Shown: positions 44,731-53,155 of the stretch, one piece after another | Layout of the letters: each line of letters begins with the position of its first letter | Position numbering within the stretch: position 1 is the stretch's first letter | NCBI RefSeq assembly: GCF_022827545.1 | Contig: NZ_CP094672.1 | Location: 55,017 to 119,016 of the forward strand | Direction: 5' to 3' | DNA: 64,000 nucleotides | Source: Hymenobacter tibetensis | Lineage (GTDB): Bacteria; Bacteroidota; Bacteroidia; Cytophagales; Hymenobacteraceae | Translations under genes and position numbers: made by a program | The notes under the pieces: generated by a model | Told to the model about the DNA's origin: nothing | Databases searched by the model: none | Seen by the model: only the letters and a program-made list of their open reading frames with translations

Positions 44731-45936
44731 ATGAAAGACGCATTTATCGTTGACGGTATCCGCACCCCGATCGGCAACTTTGGTGGCACCTTAGCCACCG
44801 TACGCCCTGATGATATGGCGGCGCTGGTTATCCGCGAACTCCTACGGCGCAATCCCACCGCCGACCCCGCCGGTGTTGCCGACGTGTTGCTCGGCTGCGC
44901 CAACCAAGCCGGCGAAGACAACCGCAACGTGGCTCGTATGGCCCTGCTGCTGGCGGGCTTACCCTACACGGTGCCCGGCGAAACCGTGAACCGCCTTTGC
45001 GCCTCGGGCCTGTCGGCGAGCATGGCCGCGGCCCGCGCCATTCAGTGCAACGACGGCGACTTATTTGTGGCTGGGGGCGTAGAAAACATGACCCGTGGCC
45101 CCTTCGTTGTGTCCAAGGCCAGTACCGCTTTTGGCCGCGACTCACAGATGGCTGATTCCAGTTTCGGCTGGCGCTTCATCAACCCTCGGATGGAAGAGCT
45201 GTACGGTACTGACGCCATGGGCGAAACCGCCGAAAATTTAGCCGAGCGTGACCAGATCAGCCGTGCCGACCAAGACCAGTTTGCCTACGACTCCCACCAG
45301 CGTGCTGCCCGTGCCCGCGACTCGGGCCGTTTTGCCGAGGAAATTGTGCCCGTTCCAATTCTGCAGCGTAAAGGCGAGTCGGTACTGTTTGCACAAGACG
45401 AGTTCATCAAGGCCAACACCACCCTGGAGGGGCTGGCAGCGTTGCGGCCCGCCTTCCGCAAAACCGGTACAGTCACAGCTGGCAATTCCTCGGGCCTCAA
45501 CGATGGGGCAGCGGCCTTGCTGTTAGCTTCCGAGGAAGGCCTCAAACACCACAACCTCACGCCACGGGCCCGGTTTGTGGCTATGGGCGTGGCTGGCGTA
45601 GAACCGCGCATCATGGGCATTGGGCCGGTGCCAGCCAGCCAGCTGGCTTTGAAGAAAGCTGGCCTGACGCTCCACGACATCGACTTGATTGAGTTCAACG
45701 AGGCGTTTGCGGCCCAAGCTTTAGCCTGCGTGCGAGGCTTAGGCCTAGAGGACAACGACCCGCGCATCAACCCCAATGGCGGCGCTATTGCCTTGGGACA
45801 TCCTCTCGGCATGAGTGGGGCCCGCATCCTGAATACGGCCGTCTTGGAGCTGCATAAGCAACAAAAACGCTACGCCCTCGTGACGATGTGCATCGGTGTC
45901 GGCCAGGGATACGCCGTTATCATTGAACGAGTGTAG
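44731..45936 (+). CDS. Thiolase, 3-oxoadipyl-CoA thiolase type (PcaF/PaaJ-like)
   Basis: The 401-residue enzyme has the nucleophilic Cys in NRLCASGLS near residue 90, GGVENMTRGPF, NGGAIALGHPLGMSGAR with the catalytic His, and CIGVGQGYA with the second Cys near the end. The MTRGPFV and DSSFGWRF features fit 3-oxoadipyl-CoA thiolases, which cleave 3-oxoadipyl-CoA to succinyl-CoA and acetyl-CoA in aromatic degradation. No other beta-ketoadipate gene is present, so a general acetyl-CoA acetyltransferase role remains possible. Confidence 0.9.
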   Translation: MKDAFIVDGIRTPIGNFGGTLATVRPDDMAALVIRELLRRNPTADPAGVADVLLGCANQAGEDNRNVARMALLLAGLPYTVPGETVNRLCASGLSASMAAARAIQCNDGDLFVAGGVENMTRGPFVVSKASTAFGRDSQMADSSFGWRFINPRMEELYGTDAMGETAENLAERDQISRADQDQFAYDSHQRAARARDSGRFAEEIVPVPILQRKGESVLFAQDEFIKANTTLEGLAALRPAFRKTGTVTAGNSSGLNDGAAALLLASEEGLKHHNLTPRARFVAMGVAGVEPRIMGIGPVPASQLALKKAGLTLHDIDLIEFNEAFAAQALACVRGLGLEDNDPRINPNGGAIALGHPLGMSGARILNTAVLELHKQQKRYALVTMCIGVGQGYAVIIERV

Positions 45937-46073
45937 AGAGATTGTTTCACGAGTTCCCGATTATACTAGCACCTCTTGCTTCAGTATGGTTGCGCCTCTT
46001 GTTTTTAGGACCTTGTACTCAGCGCGTGCCTTTATCACTTAAAGCCACAGCGGATGGTTGAACTGGGATGGTG

Positions 46074-47258
46074 CTACGCTTGCTTGACGAGCCAGGCTTC
46101 TCCTTCCCGTTCTTCGACCACAAAGCCATCCTTGAAATACACTTGTTGAAGATGCTCGTCGAAGGTAGCCGCCCGCTTCTGCCGCTGAGCGTAAGGGCCA
46201 GGGTTGTCGTACATCTGCTGCACTTCACTGAGTTTGAAGGCGGCCGTTGGGTGGTTTTCGCTGGCGGGGGCCAGTTCTTTCTTAGGGCGTTGGCGGGGCT
46301 TAGTAGTGGCTATATAATCTTCCAGCAAGTATTTCTCTACCAGCGCTTTGTAGATAGCACCAGCTGGCTTTTTGATTTTACCTTTCCGAAACTGAGTTTC
46401 CACAATCCGAACGACGAAGGCGATGTAGCCTACATCGTATTCGTCGTTTTCCAGTTGATGGGCAATGGTAGTGATGCTGCGCTGGCTCACCCCGATTTGG
46501 AGCAAGGCCTCGGACCATTCTGCTGCTCCTGGCAACGTCTTTTTTGTAGCAGATGCAGCTAATTGCTCGAACAAAAACTTGATCCGGGCCACGGTCTTGC
46601 CTTCCCGCTCCAACTCATAGGTGAAAGGAATATCAGTTTCAGCTATTTCACTCTGGGCTTTGTCCAATACGCGGGCTTTGAAGTTGGAGAACCGAGGATA
46701 TTCGTGCTCTTCAATACCCAAGATGAAACGTAAATCTTCTACGCTAATCGTACGGCGTCCAAAGCCAGCGTACTCCTTTAACAACCAATAGATTCGCAGT
46801 GATTGGGGACTCTTAAGTTTGAGAACCTGCTGAATATCGGCCGTGGTGAAGTTGCCACTTTCCCGCAACTGCAACAGGTAAGGCATAATCTTCGGGTTGA
46901 AGCTGGCCACAACACCTCCTAAGTCGGCGCGGTAGCCGGCTTCTGCCATCAACGGAATGTAGGTATAGCTGGGCTTACGGCGGCGCTTGCGGGTTTTCTC
47001 TTCTAGCTCCTCTATGTATAATGTAAAGGAGGTCAAGCCCTTACACATCTCGTCCACTTGCTCGTAGGCTGAGCCTCCTCGTCGGTCAAAAACCAACTCT
47101 TCAAGCGGAATAAAGTGTTCCTTGAAATCTACGTCATCGAAATCTATGCGCGAGAGCAGGGCTACAAACAGACGCATCTGCAACGGCACGAAGCTAAAAC
47201 GAGCGTTGATGAGCGCATTATGCTGCGCAACTCGCTTTTCAGGAGGGATTATGTCCAT
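46074..47258 (-). CDS. Replication initiator protein (RepB/Rep_3 family)
   Basis: The 394-residue protein matches plasmid initiators with two winged-helix domains. It starts with the family sequence VAQHNALINARFSFVPLQMRLF (split here: VAQHNALINAR, then FSFVPLQMRLF), and continues with FNPKIMPYLLQL and SPQSLRIYWLLKEY. These domains cover about residues 10-225; the C-terminal 170 residues are a basic, less conserved extension. Ten iterons lie just upstream of its start. One further perfect iteron is inside the coding sequence at 46536-46554, encoding residues around ATKKTL. This gene marks the window as part of a plasmid or secondary replicon. Confidence 0.93.
   Translation of the reverse strand: MDIIPPEKRVAQHNALINARFSFVPLQMRLFVALLSRIDFDDVDFKEHFIPLEELVFDRRGGSAYEQVDEMCKGLTSFTLYIEELEEKTRKRRRKPSYTYIPLMAEAGYRADLGGVVASFNPKIMPYLLQLRESGNFTTADIQQVLKLKSPQSLRIYWLLKEYAGFGRRTISVEDLRFILGIEEHEYPRFSNFKARVLDKAQSEIAETDIPFTYELEREGKTVARIKFLFEQLAASATKKTLPGAAEWSEALLQIGVSQRSITTIAHQLENDEYDVGYIAFVVRIVETQFRKGKIKKPAGAIYKALVEKYLLEDYIATTKPRQRPKKELAPASENHPTAAFKLSEVQQMYDNPGPYAQRQKRAATFDEHLQQVYFKDGFVVEEREGEAWLVKQA
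46536..46554 (+). repeat. Perfect iteron inside the rep coding sequence
   Basis: CGTCTTTTTTGTAGCAGAT here is identical to the consensus iteron of the origin, in the same orientation, and lies about 700 bases away from the array. On the coding strand it reads ACA-AAA-AAG in frame, forming an A_AAA_AAG sequence. Confidence 0.9.
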
Positions 47259-47268
47259 AGAAGGGTAG

Positions 47269-47673
47269 CGTCTTTTTTGTAGCAGATGAGAAAAAGCAAC
47301 GTCTTTTTTGTAGCAGATAGCTGTGAATGAAACGTCTTTCTTGTAGCAGATAAAGCCGAAAGTAAGGATATCATGTCAAGAAATAGAACGTCTTTTTTGT
47401 AGCAGATACCTTTAGGGTGCATGTTTTGTGGTTGTTAGGGCAACGTCTTTTTTGTAGCAGATAGAGGCGGATAACGGCTTTTGTGTAGCAGCAATACGGC
47501 TTTTGTGTAGCAGTACCACGTCTTTTTTGTAGCAGCAAACGTCTTTTTTGTAGCAGATGGTCCTTCCTACTCTCTCACAATCAGATAGATACAGCCCCTA
47601 TAATACTCTTATAAGGTTAGTATAAAAAAAAAGACTAGTTGCATTTTTTTTAAACGTCTTTTTTGTAGCAGAA
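47269..47673 (+). repeat. Origin of replication: iteron array
   Basis: Ten direct repeats of CGTCTTTTTTGTAGCAGAT or close variants start at 47269, 47300, 47333, 47389, 47444, 47475, 47497, 47519, 47540 and 47655. Five are perfect (1, 2, 4, 5 and 9); the copy at 47333 has one change, those at 47519 and 47655 differ only at the end, and those at 47475 and 47497 are CGGCTTTTGTGTAGCAG variants. Start-to-start distances are 31, 33, 56, 55, 31, 22, 22, 21 and 115 bases, mostly near multiples of the helical repeat. An AT-rich stretch (47590-47655 and 47725-47765) is a candidate unwinding element. All this lies directly upstream of the rep start. Confidence 0.9.
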
Positions 47674-48015
47674 AACAGCAACGTTAAAGGTCCAAAAAAG
47701 TCTATTAGCGCTTCAAAAACGCGGATTTTTATACTTTTTTATGCTTGACTTTCTAGATTTTAAGTGCTCGATGTACTTTTGACACAAGCACGAAACAAGA
47801 GCTAAGAAGTATCGGTGTTTCGCCCGAAGTGGATTCAACCGGAATACCAGCTATACCTTCACATTACTAGCTCGAACTCGTTTCGTTGCTGATAGACGGA
47901 TAGTCTGGCTTTAATTTCTGTTGTAGAGGCACACTTTGCCACCTGAAGAAGCAAGTGCTAGCGGTACCATCTTGGTAACTGTATTCAGTAACACACCAAG
48001 TATTACTACCCCAGT
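47674..48015. other. AT-rich flank of the origin, then intergenic
   Basis: The first 100 bases are AT-rich and probably part of the origin. No perfect DnaA box was recognised. The remainder precedes the monooxygenase-like gene. Confidence 0.5.
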
Positions 48016-48429
48016 ATGAGAATCCTAAAACCCCATACAGGCCTCTGGAGCCTGTTCCTCTTTCTTACCGTTGGGATACTTACTCTCGTAACGGGCAGTA
48101 GTGCTGTGGCCCTGACCAACAAACAGCTTGTGCGGTTAGCCAAACTCGAAATCTACCCAACTCAACTAGAGAACTATAAAGCAGCGCTGAAAGTAGGCAT
48201 CGAAACGCCCTTGCGCGTCGAGCCCGGCGTGCTCACTTTGTACGCCGTAGCAGAAAAGAACGACCCCACGCACATCACGATTCTGGAAATCTATGCGAGC
48301 GAGGCAGCTTACCAGGCACATTTGAAAACACCCTATTTTCTTGCGTACAAGACCGGCACCGCGAAAATGGTGAAATCCCTTGACCTAGTCGAGACTGTGC
48401 CCGTGGCGCCCGGAGTAAAGGTGAAATAG
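48016..48429 (+). CDS. Secreted ABM-domain (putative quinol monooxygenase) protein
   Basis: The 137-residue protein has an N-terminal hydrophobic signal (LWSLFLFLTVGILTLVTG) and then an antibiotic-biosynthesis-monooxygenase (ABM) domain: LAKLEIYPTQLENYKAAL, EPGVLTLYAV and ILEIYASEAAYQAHLKTPYF. ABM proteins act on quinones, haem or polyketides without cofactors. Export of such a domain is less usual. It sits alone between the origin and the partition genes. Confidence 0.85.
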   Translation: MRILKPHTGLWSLFLFLTVGILTLVTGSSAVALTNKQLVRLAKLEIYPTQLENYKAALKVGIETPLRVEPGVLTLYAVAEKNDPTHITILEIYASEAAYQAHLKTPYFLAYKTGTAKMVKSLDLVETVPVAPGVKVK

Positions 48430-48681
48430 CGCCGTCTGCAAGAGTGGGGAAGAACCTAATCGGCTGTTGCGCTGGGAGCGTAGGTGGCCGCATTACTTGC
48501 CAAGTAAAAAGCGGTAAGCAGCCTGAGTTACGCTGGTGCAGGGTGGCCGGTAGGCAGAAGATGATACGTGTAGCAAAAGGTTGTCTGCTGGCTGGCCTTC
48601 TCCCCCACCCTGCTCGCGTCGAACTGCTACGGTACTGAGTGTACCACTTAGCTAGCATACAGTCATAATGCGTCCCCTATT
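48430..48681. other. Intergenic, no gene seen
   Basis: About 250 bases between convergent genes; no clear terminator with a T run. Confidence 0.4.
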
Positions 48682-49353
48682 CTACTTGAGTTTGCCTTTG
48701 CGAATCTGCTGGCGCCGCACTTCCTCTTTTTGCCGAATCTGTAATGGCCGCTCTTCTATCTGGGCAGTTGCAAACAGCAAGTCTAGGGCCTGATGTAGCG
48801 CTTGCTTCTGCGTGAAGTCGTATTGCCCACTCATACGCTTGGTGTGCACATAGTTTTTCAAGCCTTCTAGATACTGTTGACTTAACACAAAAGTCTGCCG
48901 AACATCAACATCATGTTCAGGAGTAACATTAGTAACAGTAGTAACCTCAGTAGCATCTACAACATCGGTAACTGCAGCTATTGGTTTATCAACCGAAGCT
49001 TTTTTCGCCGAGTTGGGCTTGCCTTCCTTAGCGTCTACTCTTCGTTGACCTTTGCCATGTATCTCTTCAGCCTCAGATGATTGCCGAGGCACATCCGCCG
49101 TAGAGTTACTTGTGTTACTCGTGTTATTCGTATTACTTAGGTTGCTGGGCTTACCTGTATTGTTGCTTGTTTTCCGTTGACCAGACTTACTGATCTTCTC
49201 CTGGCTTTCACTGGTAGCCGCTTGGCTGGTTGGTGCTGCTGGAGAGGCAGGTGTCAACCAATCCTGCTCCAAAAAATCGAGAATATCTTTTTCGGAAGTG
49301 GGCTTCGCAGACTGAGTAGTATCAGTGGAAAGCTGTTTGAATGACTTAGCCAT
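48682..49353 (-). CDS. ParA partner protein with probable ribbon-helix-helix domain
   Basis: From the ATG at 49353 the protein has 223 residues; it starts 10 bases after the parA stop and is clearly its operon partner. It is not a canonical ParB: no ParB/KorB signature is present. Residues 1-150 are low-complexity (rich in S, T, N, K). Residues about 152-195 (RQTFVLSQQYLEGLKNYV, then a second helix ALHQALDLLFA) resemble a ribbon-helix-helix DNA-binding domain, followed by a basic tail. It likely binds a centromere and contacts ParA, as ParG- and omega-like proteins do. Its own gene carries two 9-bp-periodic GTTACT clusters. Confidence 0.75.
   Translation of the reverse strand: MAKSFKQLSTDTTQSAKPTSEKDILDFLEQDWLTPASPAAPTSQAATSESQEKISKSGQRKTSNNTGKPSNLSNTNNTSNTSNSTADVPRQSSEAEEIHGKGQRRVDAKEGKPNSAKKASVDKPIAAVTDVVDATEVTTVTNVTPEHDVDVRQTFVLSQQYLEGLKNYVHTKRMSGQYDFTQKQALHQALDLLFATAQIEERPLQIRQKEEVRRQQIRKGKLK
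48922..48954 (-). repeat. GTTACT nonamer cluster within the partner gene (inverted)
   Basis: AGTAAC starts at 48922, 48931 and 48940, and AGTAGC at 48949, an exact 9-bp period. On the coding strand these are GTTACT units encoding VTTVTNVT-type residues (about 133-144). Confidence 0.7.
49105..49146 (+). repeat. GTTACT nonamer cluster within the partner gene
   Basis: GTTACT at 49105 and 49114, GTTATT at 49123, ATTACT at 49132 and GTTGCT at 49141 follow an exact 9-bp period. They encode the SNLSNTNNTSNTSN region (about residues 69-83). Orientation is opposite to the 48922 cluster. Confidence 0.7.
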
Positions 49354-49363
49354 GGGTAGGAGA

Positions 49364-50107
49364 TTAGCGAGTGAGAATTTCTTCGATAAGCTGACGGTAG
49401 TCCTGGGCCCCAGAGCTGTTGGGTGCATAGGTGAAGATGTCTTGCCCTAAGTGTGGCGCCTCGCCTAGACCAATGGTTTCGCGAATAAAACTTTGCAAAA
49501 CCAACTCTGGGTACTTCTCCCGTATCGTTTCGGCCGTTTCGCGGCGAAGAATTTTGCGTCCATCGAATCGAGTGAAGAAAATGCCATCAATTTTCAATTC
49601 TGGATTCAGGCGGCGCTGCACCCGGCTCACTAGTTCGAGCACCTTTTCCAGGCCGTCAGTGGCGTAAAGCTGCGCTTCCAACGGAATCAGCAAAGAATCA
49701 GCACAGGCATAAGCGTTAAGAGTAACCAGGCCGAGCGCCGGCGGACAATCCAGCAGGATAAAGTCGCATTTGCTGCGGATTGGAGTGATGATGTCTTTAA
49801 GAATGAACTCTCGATCCAGCTCATCGCCTTTGACTTTGTCGAAGCTGGAAAGGGCAGGGGCTCCGGGAACGACGGCAAGGTTCTCGCGCAGGGGCTGAGC
49901 CCGAAATTGGTATTCACCTAGCAAGGCACCATAGATGTTGTTCTCGGAATGATCAACTCGCAAACCCCGGGTCAGGTTGATTTGCGGATCTAAGTCGATC
50001 ATAACCACTTTGTGGCCTGCCCGAGCAAGGCCGGCGCCAATATTTACGGTGGAGGTGGTCTTACCAACTCCACCTTTTTGGTTGGTGAGTGCGATAATTT
50101 TAGCCAT
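49364..50107 (-). CDS. parA: ParA-family partition ATPase
   Basis: From the ATG at 50107 the protein has 247 residues. The deviant Walker A KGGVGKTT is at residues 11-18, with DLDPQINLT and LDCPPALGLV further on. A frame extending to 50176 would add 23 residues unlike the family and would run into the repeat array. There is no N-terminal helix-turn-helix, so this is a short type Ib-like ParA, which usually pairs with a ribbon-helix-helix protein. That agrees with the partner encoded 10 bases downstream. It drives plasmid segregation. Confidence 0.95.
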   Translation of the reverse strand: MAKIIALTNQKGGVGKTTSTVNIGAGLARAGHKVVMIDLDPQINLTRGLRVDHSENNIYGALLGEYQFRAQPLRENLAVVPGAPALSSFDKVKGDELDREFILKDIITPIRSKCDFILLDCPPALGLVTLNAYACADSLLIPLEAQLYATDGLEKVLELVSRVQRRLNPELKIDGIFFTRFDGRKILRRETAETIREKYPELVLQSFIRETIGLGEAPHLGQDIFTYAPNSSGAQDYRQLIEEILTR

Positions 50108-50114
50108 GCTCAAT

Positions 50115-50267
50115 ATTACGAAGGTTACGGAAGTTATCAATGAACCTGATGTTACTTGTGTTCCTGCATACATCAATGTTTATAGTATTACCGCGTAACA
50201 TGATATTACATAGTTTACCGGTGTTACTGAGTAATACCAGTAAACTATGTAATATCATATTACTGTG
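50115..50267. repeat. 9-bp-periodic GTTACT-like array upstream of parA (candidate centromere)
   Basis: Units resembling (A/G/T)TTAC start at 50115, 50124, 50133, 50151, 50187, 50205, 50214, 50223 and 50259, all in the same 9-bp phase, with degenerate units between. From 50230 the motif continues in the inverted orientation (AGTAAT 50230, AGTAAA 50239, TGTAAT 50248), forming the right arm of a palindrome. The array lies immediately upstream of the parA start and probably is the partition site and operon operator. Confidence 0.65.
50200..50258. repeat. 59-bp near-palindrome in the par control region
   Basis: ATGATATTACATAGTTTAC (50200-50218) is perfectly complementary to GTAAACTATGTAATATCAT (50240-50258). 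The inner GGTGTTACT (50220-50228) and AGTAATACC (50230-50238) also pair except at one position. The whole 59 bp is symmetrical about base 50229 with two mismatched pairs. Confidence 0.85.
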
Positions 50268-50788
50268 TTGCACTAGGATGCTTGGCAGAACCAGCCGGCG
50301 CAATACGCTAATGATTTACAAAGACCTTGGTTAAGAATGCGTTGAGGAATGTTCTACTGCTAGGTTAAAAGCAGCTGCCACTAAGCGGGTAGGGGAGGAG
50401 GGGGTAGTAGAAGCAGTGAAGCACGTAGTCGAGGATGCGGGCAACTACTGTGGAAGTTGTATAGCAGTAGTGCTGATGCAAGCAATGAAGATGTGTCGCA
50501 GCAGTACTTACTGGCTTGCTAACATCACCCCGATCATGCCACAGCTGCTTAAGTTGAGTGGCATAGAAATAGGCTCATAGGATGAATTGCCATTTGAAAT
50601 TGGCTTTAAGGTGAAATTTCACCAGCTTGATTTCCTTGCCAACTGGCGGACGGTGAAGTAGCTAGGCAAAACCTTCTTACTAGATGGCTACCGACGAAGC
50701 CAAATGGTGCTGCTAGGCGCTATGGCTTGTACAACGCCGACCTACCTTTCCGATTCTATTCTACGTCTCGTTCCTGTCTTCTTCCGCT
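50268..50788. other. Intergenic, no gene seen
   Basis: About 520 bases between the par control region and the GH127/146 gene. A near-match promoter box, TACCTTTC, lies at 50743-50750. Confidence 0.45.
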
Positions 50789-53155
50789 ATGACTTTGTTG
50801 AAACACTCTTGGTTGCTGCCCGTGTTGCTTGGTGCTTTGGGTAGTGCTGCTCACGCTCAGACTTACCTGCCTACTCCCCACGATGCACGGATGAAGGTGC
50901 ACCCCAAAACACCGCTGCAAGCCTATGCCTTCGAGTTGCAGCAGGTGAAGCTGCTCGATAGCCCGTTCAAAGTAGCCGAGCAAGCGGATACCAAGTACCT
51001 GCTCAAGATAGAGCCCGACCGGTTACTAGCCGATTTCCGGGAACACAGCGGCCTACAAGCCAAAGGCAAGCGCTATGGAGGTTGGGAATCGACGGGGCTG
51101 GCCGGGCACACGCTGGGGCATTACCTGTCGGCGTGCGCGTTGGCTTATGCTTCCACCGGTAACATCGAGTTCAAACGGCGGGTAGACTACATGGTAGCGC
51201 AACTCGACGAGTGCCAGAAGGCCCGCAAAACCGGCTACGTGGGTGCCATTCCCAAAGAAGACCAGTTGTGGGCAGAAGTGGCGAGCGGCAATATCCGCTC
51301 CCGTGGCTTCGACCTGAACGGAGCTTGGTCGCCGTGGTATACGGTGCACAAAATCATGGCGGGCTTGCTTGATGCCTACTTATACGGCGACAACGAAACG
51401 GCCCTCATCATCAACCAAGGCATTGCCGATTGGACCGGCAACACCATCAAAGGCCTCGACGAAGCTAAGATGCAGGAGATGATGGTGTGTGAATACGGCG
51501 GCATGGCCGAGACCCTAGCTAATACCTACGCCCTGAGTGGCCAGAAGAAGTACCTTGACTTGTCGTACCGCTTCTACGACAAGCGCATTCTCGACCCGCT
51601 GGCCGCCCGCACCGATATATTGCCCGGCAAGCACTCCAATACCCAAATTCCGAAAGCCATTGCCAGCGCCCGCCGCTACGAGCTGACCGGCGACAAAAAG
51701 GACGCCGCCATTGCCGAGTTTTTCTGGCAAACTGTAACCGACAACCACTCTTACGCCACCGGTGGCAACAGCAATTACGAATACCTGGGGGAGCCTGGCA
51801 AGCTCAACGACAAGCTCAGCGAAAACACCACCGAAACGTGCAACACCTACAACATGCTGAAACTGACGCAGCATCTGTTTGCCCAGCACCCTTCAGCCAA
51901 GTTTATGGACTACTACGAGAGAGGCCTCTACAACCACATTCTCGCCTCGCAGCACCACGAAACCGGTATGACCACCTACTTCGTGCCGCTGCGAATGGGA
52001 GGCCGCAAAACCTACAGCGACGAGTTCAACACGTTCACTTGTTGCGTGGGCTCCGGCATGGAAAACCACGTGAAATATGCCGAAAACATTTATTTCCAGG
52101 GTCAGGACGGCAGCGTATATGTCAACCTATTTATGCCCTCAGAGCTGAATTGGCAGGAAAAAGGCGTGACACTACGCCAAGACAGCCAGCTGCCCGCCAA
52201 CACCCACGTCACGTTCACGGTGGCAGCCGTTAAGCCCAGCAGCTTCAAGCTGCGCCTGCGCCGGCCCCAGTGGACCAAGAACCCACAGGTACGCGTAAAC
52301 GGCAAGGCGGTGGCCGTAGCTCCCGATGCAGAAGGGTACTTGGTGCTCGACCGCAAGTGGAAAAACAACGACCGGGTGGAGCTTACCCTGCCCGCCGATT
52401 TCTACACCGAAGCTCTACCTGACAACCCCGACCGCCGCGCCGTATTCTATGGCCCCACCTTGCTGGCCGGCGTGTTAGGCACCACCGAACCGGAACCAGT
52501 GACCGGCGTACCCGTCCTCGTGACAACCAACAACAGCGCCAACGACTGGGTGAAGCCGGTGGATGCCAAGCAACTCCGTTTCCAAACGGCTGGCTTGGGA
52601 GTACCTCACGACGTTCCGCTGATTCCTTTCAACCAAACCGGCAACGAATATTACACCGTGTACTGGGATGTGTTCACGCCCGAAAAGTGGGCCACTCAGC
52701 AGCGCGTGTACGAAGCTGCTCGTAAAAAGCAACAGGAATTGGAAGCCCAAACAGTTGACATATTGCGCGTAGGCGAAATGCAGCCCGAACGCGACCATAG
52801 CTTCATCATCAGTGAAAAGGCCGAAACCGGCGAGGAGCACGGCCGCAAGTGGCGCATGGTCAACGAGGGCGGCATGATGGCTTTCACCTTGAAAGTAGCC
52901 CCCGCCAAAGCTAACACGTTGCTGCTCACCTACTGGGGCATGGACAACCGCGGCCGCGTATTCGACGTGCTGGTTGATGGCGAAAAGATTGCCACCGAAG
53001 ACTTGAACAAGTACAAGGAGAGCCGCTTCTACGACATTTCGTATTCCATTCCGCCAGCACTAACCAAAGACAAGCAGCACGTGAAAGTGACTTTTCAAGC
53101 CAAGCCTAACAACAGCGCCGGCCCAGTCTACGGGATTCGCAACGTGCAGCAGTAG
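50789..53155 (+). CDS. GH127/GH146-family beta-L-arabinofuranosidase, secreted
   Basis: The 788-residue protein has a signal peptide (LLPVLLGALGSAAHAQ). The (alpha/alpha)6 catalytic domain contains YGGWESTGLAGHTLGHYL, HSYATGGNSNYE, ENTTETCNTYNM and FTCCVGSGMENH; the Glu/Cys and Cys-Cys residues bind zinc and one Cys is the nucleophile in this family. A beta-sandwich follows, then a C-terminal DUF6805-like domain (LLTYWGMDNRGRVFDVLVDG). Such enzymes release L-arabinose from pectin or arabinogalactan side chains. No transporter lies beside it. Confidence 0.92.
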   Translation: MTLLKHSWLLPVLLGALGSAAHAQTYLPTPHDARMKVHPKTPLQAYAFELQQVKLLDSPFKVAEQADTKYLLKIEPDRLLADFREHSGLQAKGKRYGGWESTGLAGHTLGHYLSACALAYASTGNIEFKRRVDYMVAQLDECQKARKTGYVGAIPKEDQLWAEVASGNIRSRGFDLNGAWSPWYTVHKIMAGLLDAYLYGDNETALIINQGIADWTGNTIKGLDEAKMQEMMVCEYGGMAETLANTYALSGQKKYLDLSYRFYDKRILDPLAARTDILPGKHSNTQIPKAIASARRYELTGDKKDAAIAEFFWQTVTDNHSYATGGNSNYEYLGEPGKLNDKLSENTTETCNTYNMLKLTQHLFAQHPSAKFMDYYERGLYNHILASQHHETGMTTYFVPLRMGGRKTYSDEFNTFTCCVGSGMENHVKYAENIYFQGQDGSVYVNLFMPSELNWQEKGVTLRQDSQLPANTHVTFTVAAVKPSSFKLRLRRPQWTKNPQVRVNGKAVAVAPDAEGYLVLDRKWKNNDRVELTLPADFYTEALPDNPDRRAVFYGPTLLAGVLGTTEPEPVTGVPVLVTTNNSANDWVKPVDAKQLRFQTAGLGVPHDVPLIPFNQTGNEYYTVYWDVFTPEKWATQQRVYEAARKKQQELEAQTVDILRVGEMQPERDHSFIISEKAETGEEHGRKWRMVNEGGMMAFTLKVAPAKANTLLLTYWGMDNRGRVFDVLVDGEKIATEDLNKYKESRFYDISYSIPPALTKDKQHVKVTFQAKPNNSAGPVYGIRNVQQ

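Noticed and set aside
47269..47673. CRISPR array or minisatellite
   Set aside because: Irregular spacing, repeats of 19 bp and position upstream of a Rep gene fit origin iterons.
49354..49428. Upstream start of the par partner overlapping parA
   Set aside because: The ATG at 49353 fits the 10-base operon gap; the extension overlaps the parA end without coding features.
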